Source: Thermofilaceae archaeon (GTDB lineage Archaea; Thermoproteota; Thermoprotei; Thermofilales; Thermofilaceae). Taken from it: 64,000 nt of DNA. Location: positions 1 through 64,000 of the forward strand of contig JANXEW010000003.1 of assembly GCA_025057995.1 (NCBI GenBank). The letters run 5' to 3'. Of the stretch, positions 23,818 through 32,222 are shown piece after piece; positions within the stretch are counted from its first letter, which is position 1; the number at the start of each line of letters is the position of its first letter. Under the pieces are notes generated by a model that did not search any database, had not been told where the DNA came from, and worked only from the letters and a program-made list of their open reading frames with translations. The position numbers and the translations under genes are program-made.

Positions 23818-24454
23818 CACGGGCGCAGAGTGTCTTGACGCGCTCTTAGACGGCGGCTTAAAAGCACCTGTGTTGTTAGAAGTGGTGGGCGCGCCTGCTA
23901 CAGGCAAGACTCAGCTTTGTCATCAGCTTGCTGTGATGGTTCAGTTGCCTCGTGATAGGGGTGGTCTTAACGGTAGGGCTTTGTACGTTGATACTGAAGG
24001 TACTTTTAGGCCTGAGAGGGTTGTCAGTATGGCTAGGTACAGGGGCTTAGACCCTGAGAAAACATTAGAGAACATTATAGTCGTCGAAGCGAGGAGTGTC
24101 GTAAATCTAGTTGAAGCCGTGTTAGCGTTGGAAGGCTTTGAAGTCGATCTCCTACTCATAGACTCTATAGCTAGCCCGTTTATATTCCCGAGAAGTATAG
24201 GGGAAGCTAGAAGGTCGTGGGGTCGCTTAGTCGCGCTGCTCAAACGTTTATCTAAGCTAAATCGAATTACAGTAGTTACAAACGTTGAAAGGGGTGGAAG
24301 GGCTTCAGGAGATCCGTACACGGCCATGTGGGTTGACAAGAGAATCAAGCTGACAAACCAGAGTGGAAACAGGGTAGATGTATCGCTCACTCTTCCATAC
24401 TCGGTGAAGAAGTGTAGGCTAATGATCAGCGAGGAGGGAGTTCTACAGGGATAA
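23801..24454 (+). CDS. RadA paralogue B (RadB/aRadC-like RecA-fold ATPase) carrying a RadA-identical core block
   Basis: A minimal RecA-fold ATPase of 217 residues. The core begins LSTGAECLDALLDGGLKAP, with Walker A reading GAPATGKTQ (residues about 30-38), which differs from paralogue A and RadA up to the lysine. After the shared block (residues about 36-100) the sequence is its own: VNLVEAVLALEGFEVDLLLIDSIASP with Walker B Asp. It lacks the N-terminal DNA-binding domain. GTG 23801 overlaps paralogue A's stop by 17 bp; ATG 23810 is an alternative start. The pair is one transcription unit and may form a heteromer, which is a guess. Confidence 0.85.
   Translation: MSSMLSTGAECLDALLDGGLKAPVLLEVVGAPATGKTQLCHQLAVMVQLPRDRGGLNGRALYVDTEGTFRPERVVSMARYRGLDPEKTLENIIVVEARSVVNLVEAVLALEGFEVDLLLIDSIASPFIFPRSIGEARRSWGRLVALLKRLSKLNRITVVTNVERGGRASGDPYTAMWVDKRIKLTNQSGNRVDVSLTLPYSVKKCRLMISEEGVLQG
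23906..24098 (+). repeat. RadA-core homogenised block, copy 2
   Basis: 193 bp identical to 23254-23446, 652 bp downstream in direct orientation and in the same codon phase. The first 170 bp also match radA (62452-62621 reversed) with the same single mismatch. Copies 1 and 2 share 23 further bases beyond the radA match, so they exchanged with each other as well as with radA. Confidence 0.95.
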
Positions 24455-24515
24455 CGCAGTGATCTAACCAACTTTAACGGGTATACTTAGTATGGGAGCT
24501 ATGTTGTCCCTCAAG

Positions 24516-24776
24516 CTATGGGTGAAGCAAGCTCGTGGAGAGGGTCCATGAGAGTATTAGAAGGCCGATGTACTCTAAGGCATCCTTCGTTTGACGAATT
24601 AGCCCATACTTGTAAAGTGTTAAAGCTAGGATAACCGCGGCTATGTAGCCGAGAAGGGGTGGAGCGGGAGGGATTCCTAAGACAATGCCGAGTATAGTAG
24701 CTGCAATCAAGTGTAGGTTTCCTCTAGTTTTCACAAAGGCTCTTCTAGGGGAAGGATTTATCGGTGGCGTCAACAT
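24516..24776 (-). CDS. Small two-helix membrane protein, unknown function
   Basis: An 86-residue protein with two long hydrophobic segments, LIAATILGIVLGIPPAPPLLGYIAAVILALTLY (probably two helices broken by PPAPP) and a C-terminal IGLLILSWTLS. No family is recognised. ATG 24776 is 10 bp from the chosen start of the divergent Rqc2 gene at 24787. The frame extension of that gene to 24685 would overlap this ORF, but the extension is not family-like. Reality is plausible, not certain. Confidence 0.5.
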   Translation of the reverse strand: MLTPPINPSPRRAFVKTRGNLHLIAATILGIVLGIPPAPPLLGYIAAVILALTLYKYGLIRQTKDALEYIGLLILSWTLSTSLLHP

Positions 24777-24786
24777 TGCTTCTCAC

Positions 24787-26694
24787 GTGAAGAAATCGTT
24801 AACGGCGCTGGATTACGCCGCGTTGCTCAGAGAGAGCCTTAACGAAGTAGAAGGGTTAAGGTTACAGAAAGCCTGGATGCTTGGGGACGCTGTTGTAGCG
24901 CGGTTTAGAGAACCTTTAGTCGGCGACTATATGCTCGTGCTAAGTCCATCGATTGGAGTCTACGTGACGCGGTACCAGCTGCCGAAAGAGGAGCATCAAC
25001 AGTCGCGGTTTTTAAAAGAGCTGCGTCAACTTAAGGGCGCTAGGCTCGAGTGTATTAGGCAAGTGAATCTAGATAGGGTTGCGGCTTTAACGTTCAAGCG
25101 TGGAGAAAGAGTTGTTGAAGTCGTCGTCGAATGGGTTCGTGAGGGAAATCTACTCGTTGTAGAAGGAGGGAAAATTAACGCGGTTTTAAAACAGAGGAAA
25201 TTGAGGGACCGCAGCCTAGCGGTAGGTGAAGTATACGAACCGCCTCCGCAGAGGGGTTTCGACCCTTTAACGCTTACTTCACACGATATAACAGGACACG
25301 CAGCTGAAAAACTTTCGGCGGCTCCTCTCCTCTCCAAGTTGGTGAATGCACCCGGTGAGCTGGTAGCTGAGTCCCTATACAGGGCTGGGGTGGATCCCAT
25401 GGCTTTATACAATTCGCTAGACTCTACAAGCTTGCGGAAGGCCGTTCAAGAGTTGAAAAACTTGTACGTTCAAGTTCTCTCCGGGAAGCTGGAGCCCTGT
25501 GTAGCTTTTTCCAACGGTGAAGCGGTCGCTGCTTACCCGCTCCGCCTTATACATTTACGTGTTGAACTTAAACCCTTCGACAGCTTTACTGAGGCAGTCG
25601 ATGAAGTATATACGAAGCTATTGGTAAGGAAACCTGAAACGGGAGTTGGAGCAGCTATCGAGGCTTCGAAACTAGCTGAAATGTACACGGCTAGAGCTGC
25701 TGAGTTGAGGAGGGCTGCTGAACATTTGATGACGAGAACAGGATTATTTGAGGAGTTGCTACGTGAGTACAGGAGGCTTAGATCTAGCATAGACTGGGAA
25801 AAGATCTACTTTGAGCTCAAGGCCAAGTACCCTGAACTCGCGTCAGTTGAACCGGAAAACGCTCGCCTTAGAGTCAACGTTGACGGCGTAGAGGTTGAGC
25901 TAGATGCTTCAATGTCTGTAGCTCGAAACGCTTCGAAGCTCTTCCAGTTGGCTAAGGATCTAGAGAGGAAGGCTAGGAAAGCTAGTGAGGTGGCGGCAAA
26001 CCTTCAACCACAGCTTACCCAACAAACGCCTTTAAGGCTGCAGAAGCCTAGGAAATGGTATCAAAACTTTCGATACTTCATCTCAAGTGAAGGTTTTCTG
26101 GTTATAGGCGGGAGGGACGCCAGTCAGAACGAAGCTATCGTGAAAAAGTATATGGACGCCCACGACCTTTTCATTCACGCAGATGTACACGGTGGACCTG
26201 TCGTGGTCGTTAAAACCGAAGGCAGAAAAGTTGGCGAAGCTACGCTCATGGAGGCAGCTCAAATCGCGGCCGCATACTCTAGAGCGTGGGAGCATGGGTT
26301 GACGGCTGTAGACGTCTACTTCGTTCGCGCAGACCAGGTCTCTAAGAAGCCGCCGTCGGGCGAGTACTTGGGTAAGGGCTCATTCATGGTATACGGGAAA
26401 AGAAACTACTTGAAAAACGTGAAGCTAGAGCTAGCGGTAGGAGCTAAAGTATCTGATGAAGCAGTTGAAATCCTAGCAGGTCCTCCTTCTGCGTTGGCTG
26501 ATTATTGTCATGCTATGGTAACCCTCGAGCCGGGTAGAACGGCGAGAGAAGAGGTTGCCAAAAAAATAGCGCGGCTTCTCAGCAATAGTCTTGAATCTAA
26601 AGGTTACAAGATCAAAGTATCTCCCCAAGAAGTCCTCCAACTTTTACCGCGTGGAGGATTCCACTTGAAGTCTACAACTCCTCTAAACATATAA
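24787..26694 (+). CDS. Rqc2/RqcH/NEMF homologue (NFACT protein), ribosome quality control
   Basis: An archaeal NFACT protein that would bind peptidyl-tRNA on stalled 50S subunits. The start GTG 24787 gives VKKSLTALDYAALLRES, the typical N-terminus; the open frame back to 24685 is probably non-coding. NFACT-N occupies about residues 1-170. The middle is helical with a long coiled coil (about 330-450, including ARAAELRRAAEHLM). NFACT-R follows from about 455 with KWYQNFRYFISSEGFLVIGGRDASQNE and HDLFIHADVHGGP. The length (635 residues) is normal. It begins a set of RNA/translation genes running in the same direction to about 32 kb. Confidence 0.9.
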   Translation: MKKSLTALDYAALLRESLNEVEGLRLQKAWMLGDAVVARFREPLVGDYMLVLSPSIGVYVTRYQLPKEEHQQSRFLKELRQLKGARLECIRQVNLDRVAALTFKRGERVVEVVVEWVREGNLLVVEGGKINAVLKQRKLRDRSLAVGEVYEPPPQRGFDPLTLTSHDITGHAAEKLSAAPLLSKLVNAPGELVAESLYRAGVDPMALYNSLDSTSLRKAVQELKNLYVQVLSGKLEPCVAFSNGEAVAAYPLRLIHLRVELKPFDSFTEAVDEVYTKLLVRKPETGVGAAIEASKLAEMYTARAAELRRAAEHLMTRTGLFEELLREYRRLRSSIDWEKIYFELKAKYPELASVEPENARLRVNVDGVEVELDASMSVARNASKLFQLAKDLERKARKASEVAANLQPQLTQQTPLRLQKPRKWYQNFRYFISSEGFLVIGGRDASQNEAIVKKYMDAHDLFIHADVHGGPVVVVKTEGRKVGEATLMEAAQIAAAYSRAWEHGLTAVDVYFVRADQVSKKPPSGEYLGKGSFMVYGKRNYLKNVKLELAVGAKVSDEAVEILAGPPSALADYCHAMVTLEPGRTAREEVAKKIARLLSNSLESKGYKIKVSPQEVLQLLPRGGFHLKSTTPLNI

Positions 26695-26715
26695 TCGAGT
26701 AGGGTAGGTGATACT

Positions 26716-27444
26716 GTGGGTAGGAGGCCGAAACACGCTTTCGTAGAAACACTTCTCCAACTTGATACCGATGATGTCTCTGATGTTGCTGCTGAACTAG
26801 CGCGAAGGCAACTCCTTGTAGCTTCCACTGAAAAAGGGACGATCACCTTAGACTCTCTCATTTCCCTAGCATCGCACGGTCAACTTAACGTAGCTAGCGT
26901 AAGCGATGCTGTCGTCAACGTCCCAAAGATAACAGGGCGTGTTGGAGTCTCTACAATCTTGTCACGTTACGTTTCACTTCGCAGCAAGTACGCGTTAGTG
27001 TTGAACGGTGTACTCACACCCAGGTCCCTCTACAATGTTGCTTCAGCCTCTATCCCTGTAACTCAACTTATGTTAGAGTCCTTATCTCCAGCTATCGTTT
27101 CACCTAATGCAACTCTCCTAGGTGCTTTAAGAAGGATGAGGGAGCGCGGTTCCGTATGCGCTTTTGTTGTGAGATCAGGTAAGCTTAAGGGGGTTATTGA
27201 CGCGTGGTCAACCTTGCTTGTCACAGTGAACGAGGGTAAAAGTGGATTGGAAGCCTCTTGCAGCGATTACCTTAGAAAAGAGCCTCTTAGCTTCAGCTAC
27301 CCGGAGTTCAGTGAGGCGATTATGAGGTACGGTTTCGCAGCCTTAATCGTAGGTGATCAAGTAACGATAGTAGACGACGTTTCGCTCTACACTTCACTAG
27401 TAAAACACTCAAGCGAGTGGTTACACAACCTTAACGGTAGATGA
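26716..27444 (+). CDS. CBS-domain-like protein
   Basis: A 242-residue protein with two or more degenerate CBS-like motifs. The clearest is LSPAIVSPNATLLGALRRMRERGSVCAFVVRSGKLKGVID (about residues 118-157), with the usual helix, strand and GVI(D) end. A second looks to be around VSDAVVNVPKITGRVGVSTILSRYVSLRSKYALVLN. CBS pairs bind adenosyl ligands such as AMP, ATP or SAM and regulate partners. The gene starts GTG 26716 after the Rqc2 gene and overlaps the next RNase-like gene by four bases, so it may act with it. The call rests on pattern only. Confidence 0.55.
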   Translation: MGRRPKHAFVETLLQLDTDDVSDVAAELARRQLLVASTEKGTITLDSLISLASHGQLNVASVSDAVVNVPKITGRVGVSTILSRYVSLRSKYALVLNGVLTPRSLYNVASASIPVTQLMLESLSPAIVSPNATLLGALRRMRERGSVCAFVVRSGKLKGVIDAWSTLLVTVNEGKSGLEASCSDYLRKEPLSFSYPEFSEAIMRYGFAALIVGDQVTIVDDVSLYTSLVKHSSEWLHNLNGR

Positions 27445-27926
27445 TGGTGAATGTTTCATACGAGTTTGTAGTTGACGCGATGTTAGGTGATCTAGCTAAA
27501 TGGTTGCGCATCCTAGGTAAGAGCACGTTCTATGACCCTCAGGCTGAAGACGAAAAACTCCTACTTGTTGCGAAACTCAATGGAGCAGTACTTTTGACAA
27601 GGGATAGAGGTCTATACTTTAAAGCCGTATCACAGGGCGTGGAAGCACTTTACCTTGGTGAACTAGAACTAGATGAAACCCTAATAAAGTTGAACAAGAC
27701 GTATGGACTTAGGCTGGAGGTAGATCTCTTCGACACGAGGTGCCCTCTCTGCAACGGAAGGTTGATAAGGAAGAACCGCGAAGATGTCGAGGAGAAGGTG
27801 CCTGCTGAAGTGGTAAGCCGTTACAACGTTTTTCTAGTTTGTGAAAACTGCGGTCACGTCTACTGGCCTGGTAGCCACCTGAGGAGGATGCGGGAGTTTC
27901 TCTCCAGGTTGAAGCAACGCTTTTAG
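27441..27926 (+). CDS. Mut7-C RNase domain protein with zinc ribbon
   Basis: A PIN-like nuclease of the Mut7-C family (PF01927). The first half has FVVDAMLGDLAKWLRILG (the conserved D and LGKLAKWLR-like motif) and LLTRDRGLYFKA. The second half contains a four-cysteine zinc ribbon: CPLCNGRL and CENCGHVYWPGSH. At 161 residues it is standard length. Such proteins are predicted single-stranded RNA nucleases. It is translationally coupled to the CBS-like protein upstream (ATGA overlap), which suggests that its activity may be ligand-controlled. Confidence 0.85.
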   Translation: MMVNVSYEFVVDAMLGDLAKWLRILGKSTFYDPQAEDEKLLLVAKLNGAVLLTRDRGLYFKAVSQGVEALYLGELELDETLIKLNKTYGLRLEVDLFDTRCPLCNGRLIRKNREDVEEKVPAEVVSRYNVFLVCENCGHVYWPGSHLRRMREFLSRLKQRF

Positions 27927-27947
27927 CCTCGTCAACGCCATAGTCGT

Positions 27948-28598
27948 GTGCCGTTAAATCTGGAGAACATTAGAAAAGAGGATGGAGAGTTCCTTGTAAA
28001 GCTGGCGAGAACCGCGGTAGATAAGTACATCACGGAGTTCACTAGGGTTGAACCCCCGCCTGAAACCCCACCTCTGTTATCTGAGAAATCCGGTATTTTC
28101 GTCACTATAGAGAAGATCACGCGCGATTTAAGAGGAGTTCCTCGCAGAACGCTAAGAGGATGTATCGGTTTCCCTGAACCACTTATGCCCTTAGCCGAGG
28201 CTACTATAGAAGCCGCTATTGCAGCTGCTACACAGGATCCACGCTTCGAGCCGTTGACTCCAGATGAACTAGGCAATGTGGTCTTTGAAGTTAGCGTATT
28301 ATCCCCCCCAAAGCTAATCCATTTCTCAAAGCCCGAGGAACTGCTGGAGAAAGTTAAGGTCGGCAGAGACGGTATAATAGTTGAGAAAGGTCTCTTAAGG
28401 GGTCTTCTGCTTCCACAAGTTCCCGTAGAGTACGAGTGGAGTGTAGAAGAGTACTTGGAGAATGCGTGTATTAAGGCTGGCTTGCCCCCGGACGCTTGGA
28501 AAACCTCCAAGATCAAAGTATACACGTTCACAGCACGGATCTTCGCTGAGGTATATCCCGAAGGGGAGGTTATCGAGCGGGTTTTGAGCGTTGATTAA
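27948..28598 (+). CDS. AMMECR1-domain protein
   Basis: A 216-residue protein of the AMMECR1/TIGR00296 family. Diagnostic segments are GIFVTIEKI, LRGCIGFPEPLMPLAEATIEAAIAAATQDPRF (the conserved RGCIG motif and following helix) and the C-terminal LPQVPVEYEWSVEEYLENACIKAGLPPDAW. The family is universal in archaea and eukaryotes. Recent work relates it to MEMO-type/Fe or redox chemistry, but the archaeal role is not settled. GTG 27948 follows the RNase-like gene by 21 bp. Confidence 0.92.
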   Translation: MPLNLENIRKEDGEFLVKLARTAVDKYITEFTRVEPPPETPPLLSEKSGIFVTIEKITRDLRGVPRRTLRGCIGFPEPLMPLAEATIEAAIAAATQDPRFEPLTPDELGNVVFEVSVLSPPKLIHFSKPEELLEKVKVGRDGIIVEKGLLRGLLLPQVPVEYEWSVEEYLENACIKAGLPPDAWKTSKIKVYTFTARIFAEVYPEGEVIERVLSVD

Positions 28599-28606
28599 AC
28601 TGGAAG

Positions 28607-29803
28607 GTGTTCAGCTTGCTCGCCTACCTCGCCGCTTGTGGCATGGGGTTAGGTCACGCTAGCAGGATGCTTGCTGTAGCTAGAAGGCTTAACGATGCTG
28701 GTGTAAAAGTCGTCTTTTCTTCCTACGATAAGGCAGCTGACATGATTGAGCGAAGCGGATACCCTTGCCTCAGGACCCGCTCTGTGAGCTATGAAGTCGA
28801 CGAGGAAGGGGATGTAGATGTAAGGAGGACGCTAGCTAAAGGCCCTTTGAACCTCTACCACTTTGCTCGCCAGCTAGGCGACGAACTATACTTTACGGGT
28901 ACGCTCGAGCCACAAATCGTAATCTCAGACAGTCGTCTTTCTACTTTGCTAGCGGCAAAGATCCAGGGAATGCCAGCTCTTCTCGTCCTTAGTCAGTTAA
29001 AAGTGATAATCCCGATTAAACATCCTTCTAAAGAAAAGCTTGAAACAAAGGGGTTGGTTGAAGAAGGGTTGTATAAGTTGTTGGGAAGGTTCTGGCTCCT
29101 AGCGGATGAGATCGAGGTGCCCGACTTCCCACCGCCCTACACGGTGGCAAAGGCTAATTTACTCGATGAACCACCACCACCTCGCACGAGGTTCGTAGGA
29201 CCTTCTCTTCCCGTCTGGCCAGATGAGATGCCCTCGCGGGATGAGGTAAGAGAAGAGTTGGGAGTTAAGGGTAAAATGGTTTTAGCTAGCTTCACAGGGG
29301 TGGGGAAAGAAGGGAAGGTGCTAGCTGATGTTTTTCTGGAGGAGTTGAGTAAAAGGAATCTTCCCGACGACGTTTCTATTATAGTATCGAGAGGATCTCC
29401 CACAGGCTCATCTCGGTTGGAGGAAATCAGTAAGGGTGTTTTAGTCTGCGATTGGTTACAGGAGAGGTACCTCTACATGCGAGCTGCTGACGCTCTAGTT
29501 TCTCACGGTGGACACACTAGTGTTATGGAGGCTATGGTGTTCGGTCTTCCGGCTTTACATTTAGTTAGGAGGACGCACACGGAACGCTTGGGGAATTCCC
29601 GCTCAGCTGAATCATTGGGAGTCGCCAAGACCTATCTTGTAGGGGGGGATAACGAAGACTTAGTTAGCCTTCTGAAGTGGGTGCTCAGCGACGAAGCTTG
29701 GAGCGCTGCACAAAAGCTTTCCAGGGAACTTATTCACTTCAAGGGAGATGAAGAGATAGCCTCTAGGGCTCTCAAGCTAGCTAAGGCGGGCGTAGCTTTA
29801 TAA
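28607..29803 (+). CDS. GT28/MurG-like glycosyltransferase (MJ1255-like)
   Basis: A GT-B fold glycosyltransferase of 398 residues. The N-terminal domain has the loop ACGMGLGHASRMLAVARRL, which binds the acceptor/phosphate in MurG-like enzymes. The C-terminal donor site is LVCDWLQERYLYMRAADALVSHGGHTSVMEAMVFGLPAL, with the conserved HGGHTS and E. The donor is probably a UDP-sugar. GTG 28607 is the open start; TTG 28616 after GGAAGGTG is also possible. It lies 8 bp after the AMMECR1 gene, without other glycan genes nearby. Confidence 0.85.
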   Translation: MFSLLAYLAACGMGLGHASRMLAVARRLNDAGVKVVFSSYDKAADMIERSGYPCLRTRSVSYEVDEEGDVDVRRTLAKGPLNLYHFARQLGDELYFTGTLEPQIVISDSRLSTLLAAKIQGMPALLVLSQLKVIIPIKHPSKEKLETKGLVEEGLYKLLGRFWLLADEIEVPDFPPPYTVAKANLLDEPPPPRTRFVGPSLPVWPDEMPSRDEVREELGVKGKMVLASFTGVGKEGKVLADVFLEELSKRNLPDDVSIIVSRGSPTGSSRLEEISKGVLVCDWLQERYLYMRAADALVSHGGHTSVMEAMVFGLPALHLVRRTHTERLGNSRSAESLGVAKTYLVGGDNEDLVSLLKWVLSDEAWSAAQKLSRELIHFKGDEEIASRALKLAKAGVAL

Positions 29804-29829
29804 GCCTGAGCTCACATTTAACGTAGGGC

Positions 29830-30339
29830 GTGTCTGTGGAAAGCGAAGCAGATGAAACAGTTGTTCTTTTCGTGTATAAAGGGGAGCAGTGTGCACGGCT
29901 AGTCAAGGATGTGTACGATGTTCTGCAAGGCTCTGGTAGAAGGGCTCGGCTTAAAGTCATTACGGCTAGTATTCAAAACCCTAATGAGTTCACCTCTTTC
30001 CTTGAGTATTTAGGAGAACTCTACGGAAAACAGTATGTAGCAGAGTACGAAAAACATAACATCAGAAGGCTTCCCGCTCTTGTGGCTGGAGGAACAAAAC
30101 TTTTCGAAGGTGTCTTCCCTTCAAAAGAGCAGTTAGCGCAACTATTTGGCACAGTTAAGCCTATAACCTTAACTACAGGGCAACCTCCGCCAACTTCTTC
30201 AGGATCACTCAAAAGTGAGATGCCGTCAGCTGGCGGCGGTTGTCGAGGTTGTATCTTTTTCGAAAGTAGTTCCAACCGTTGCGTGCTTTTACGAGCTAAA
30301 GTGGAGAGCCCAAGTAAGCCGCCATGCGGGAGAAGGTAG
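29830..30339 (+). CDS. Thioredoxin-fold-like protein with C-terminal four-cysteine motif
   Basis: A 169-residue protein without a recognised name. Residues about 10-100 could be a thioredoxin/glutaredoxin-like fold: strand VVLFVYKGEQCARLV, a YVAEYEKHNIRRLPALVAGGTKLFEGVFPSKEQL segment with the RLPAL cis-proline position, but only one Cys at the active-site position. A linker rich in Pro/Ser/Thr leads to GCRGCIFFESSSNRC and a final PPC, a C-x2-C-x10-C-x14-C array that could bind a [4Fe-4S] cluster or zinc. GTG 29830. Confidence 0.6.
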   Translation: MSVESEADETVVLFVYKGEQCARLVKDVYDVLQGSGRRARLKVITASIQNPNEFTSFLEYLGELYGKQYVAEYEKHNIRRLPALVAGGTKLFEGVFPSKEQLAQLFGTVKPITLTTGQPPPTSSGSLKSEMPSAGGGCRGCIFFESSSNRCVLLRAKVESPSKPPCGRR

Positions 30340-30398
30340 CTATTCTACCCAAAGGATAGGGATAAGAAGCTGTTCAATTAGTATAAGGAGATGAAGTT

Positions 30399-32222
30399 AT
30401 GAGCGACTTGGAATACTCGGTTCTCGTCGATTTTTATGAGAAGATAGAAGCTACAAGCAGTCGCTTGACTATGACTGACCTCCTTGTATCTCTTTTCAGG
30501 AGGACTCCACCGGAAGTTATGGATAAAGTGGTTTATCTAACTAGAGGTACGCTGGGTCCCGATTACGAGGCACCGGAGCTTGGTGTTGCTGAGAAACTGA
30601 CGATTAGAGCTGTCGCGCAGGCGTTGGGTTTGAATGTAAGGGACGTTGAAGCAGCATACAAGAAACGTGGCGACATAGGCTTAGCGGCTGAAGAACTTAT
30701 GGAGAAAGTCAAACCTGCGACGATACTAGATTTCTTTACCTCGGCTGAAACTGTTTCAAAAAAGCGGTTGACCGTGGGGGGAGTCTATGATTTACTACTC
30801 AAGATAGCTAAGGCTTCAGGTCCAGGTGCTCAAGAAACAAAGATCTCGACGCTAGTGTCACTGTTGAAGTATGCTCAACCTAAAGAAGCGCGCTACCTCC
30901 TAAGGACGGTTACCGGGAAACTTCGATTAGGGGTGGCAGACATGACGATACTTGACGCTCTAGCTGTCTCATTCATCGGTTCACGATCAGCTAGATCGTT
31001 CATTGAGAGAGCTTATAACGTTCATCCTGATCTCGGTTACATAGCTAAACTGGTGGCTGAAAGAGGAGTTGAGGGCATTAAGGAAGTAAAAATTCGTGTC
31101 GGCGTGCCTGTAAAGCCAATGCTAGCTGAGCGGTTAAGCGACCCAGCGGAGATAATCGAAAAGCTGGGTGGAAGTTGTCTGGTTGAGTACAAGTACGATG
31201 GCGAGCGTGTACAAGCTCATAAGAGGGGCAGTGAAGTCTTCCTCTTTAGTAGGAGGCTTGAGAACATAACCAACCATTATCCGGATGTGGTAGAGATGAT
31301 CAGGCAATACGTCAAGGCCGAGGAGGTTATCCTGGAGGGCGAGGTTGTCGCTTTAAACCCGGATACAGGGGAAATGTTGCCTTTCCAGGATTTGATGCAT
31401 AGGAGGCGGAAATATGAGGTGGAAGAAGCGATGGAGAAGTACCCGGCAGCCGTCTTCTTGTTCGACATCCTATACCTTGATGGTCGAGGCTTAATTGATG
31501 ATCCCCTTCCGGAGAGGAGGAGGCAGCTAGAAGACGTTGTTGAAGAATCTGAGCGTTTGAAACTGGCTAAATCAGAGATTGTTAAGACGCCTGAAGAGTT
31601 AATTAAATTCTTCGAGGAAGCAGTCTCGGAGGGTTGTGAGGGCGTAATGTGCAAGTCGTTGTCTAATGACTCAATATATCAGATGGGGGCTCGCGGCTGG
31701 CTCTGGGTTAAATTTAAGAGAGATTACCGGTACGAGATGACTGATACGGTAGATTTAGTCGTTGTAGGAGCCTTCTACGGTAAAGGCAAGAGAGCCGGTA
31801 CTTATGGTGCTCTACTTATGGCTGCTTATAGCCCGGAGGAGGATGTTTTCAAAACGGTTTGCAAGGTGGGGAGTGGTTTCTCCGATGATGATTTAGCTCA
31901 GTTGCCTAAGCTTTTAGAACCCTACAGGATAGGGCACAGGCATCCTAGAGTAGTTTCGAGGATGGAGGCAGATGTGTGGTTTACACCCTTCATCGTCCTA
32001 GAGGTGATTGGTGCTGAGATAACGTTAAGCCCTCTTCATACATGCGCGTTAGGCAGGGTTAAGCCGGAAGCTGGTTTAGCCATACGGTTTCCGCGCTTCA
32101 CAGGCAGGTACAGAACCGATAAAAAGCCGGAGGACGCCACTACGGAGGAGGAGATAGTAGAGATGTTCAAACTTCAAAGAAGGGTTTCTGAGCCTGTGGC
32201 TTCGGTTAGCGAAACGTCTTAA
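30399..32222 (+). CDS. lig: ATP-dependent DNA ligase
   Basis: Seals nicks in replication and repair. The N-terminal DNA-binding domain (residues 1-220) is followed by the adenylation domain with the lysine motif VEYKYDGERVQAHK (Lys about 265), motif III LDIL in FLFDILYLDGRG, motif IV EGVMCKS, and motif V WVKFKRDY. The OB domain ends the protein (SEPV... tail). At 607 residues it is a normal archaeal ligase I. ATG 30399 has AAGGAG about ten bases upstream. The 3' end overlaps the convergent unknown gene by four bases. Confidence 0.95.
   Translation: MSDLEYSVLVDFYEKIEATSSRLTMTDLLVSLFRRTPPEVMDKVVYLTRGTLGPDYEAPELGVAEKLTIRAVAQALGLNVRDVEAAYKKRGDIGLAAEELMEKVKPATILDFFTSAETVSKKRLTVGGVYDLLLKIAKASGPGAQETKISTLVSLLKYAQPKEARYLLRTVTGKLRLGVADMTILDALAVSFIGSRSARSFIERAYNVHPDLGYIAKLVAERGVEGIKEVKIRVGVPVKPMLAERLSDPAEIIEKLGGSCLVEYKYDGERVQAHKRGSEVFLFSRRLENITNHYPDVVEMIRQYVKAEEVILEGEVVALNPDTGEMLPFQDLMHRRRKYEVEEAMEKYPAAVFLFDILYLDGRGLIDDPLPERRRQLEDVVEESERLKLAKSEIVKTPEELIKFFEEAVSEGCEGVMCKSLSNDSIYQMGARGWLWVKFKRDYRYEMTDTVDLVVVGAFYGKGKRAGTYGALLMAAYSPEEDVFKTVCKVGSGFSDDDLAQLPKLLEPYRIGHRHPRVVSRMEADVWFTPFIVLEVIGAEITLSPLHTCALGRVKPEAGLAIRFPRFTGRYRTDKKPEDATTEEEIVEMFKLQRRVSEPVASVSETS

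Noticed and set aside
23941-24471. Open frame of 176 codons on the minus strand over the second shared block
   Set aside because: The same antisense peptide appears opposite every copy of the RadA block, so it is a shadow of that block, not a gene.
24685-24786. N-terminal extension of the Rqc2-like gene to 24685
   Set aside because: The extra 34 residues are not family-like and overlap a divergent small membrane-protein gene; GTG 24787 gives the typical N-terminus.
27932-28531. Open frame of 199 codons on the minus strand
   Set aside because: Antisense to the well-supported AMMECR1 gene; Ser/Gly-rich shadow composition.
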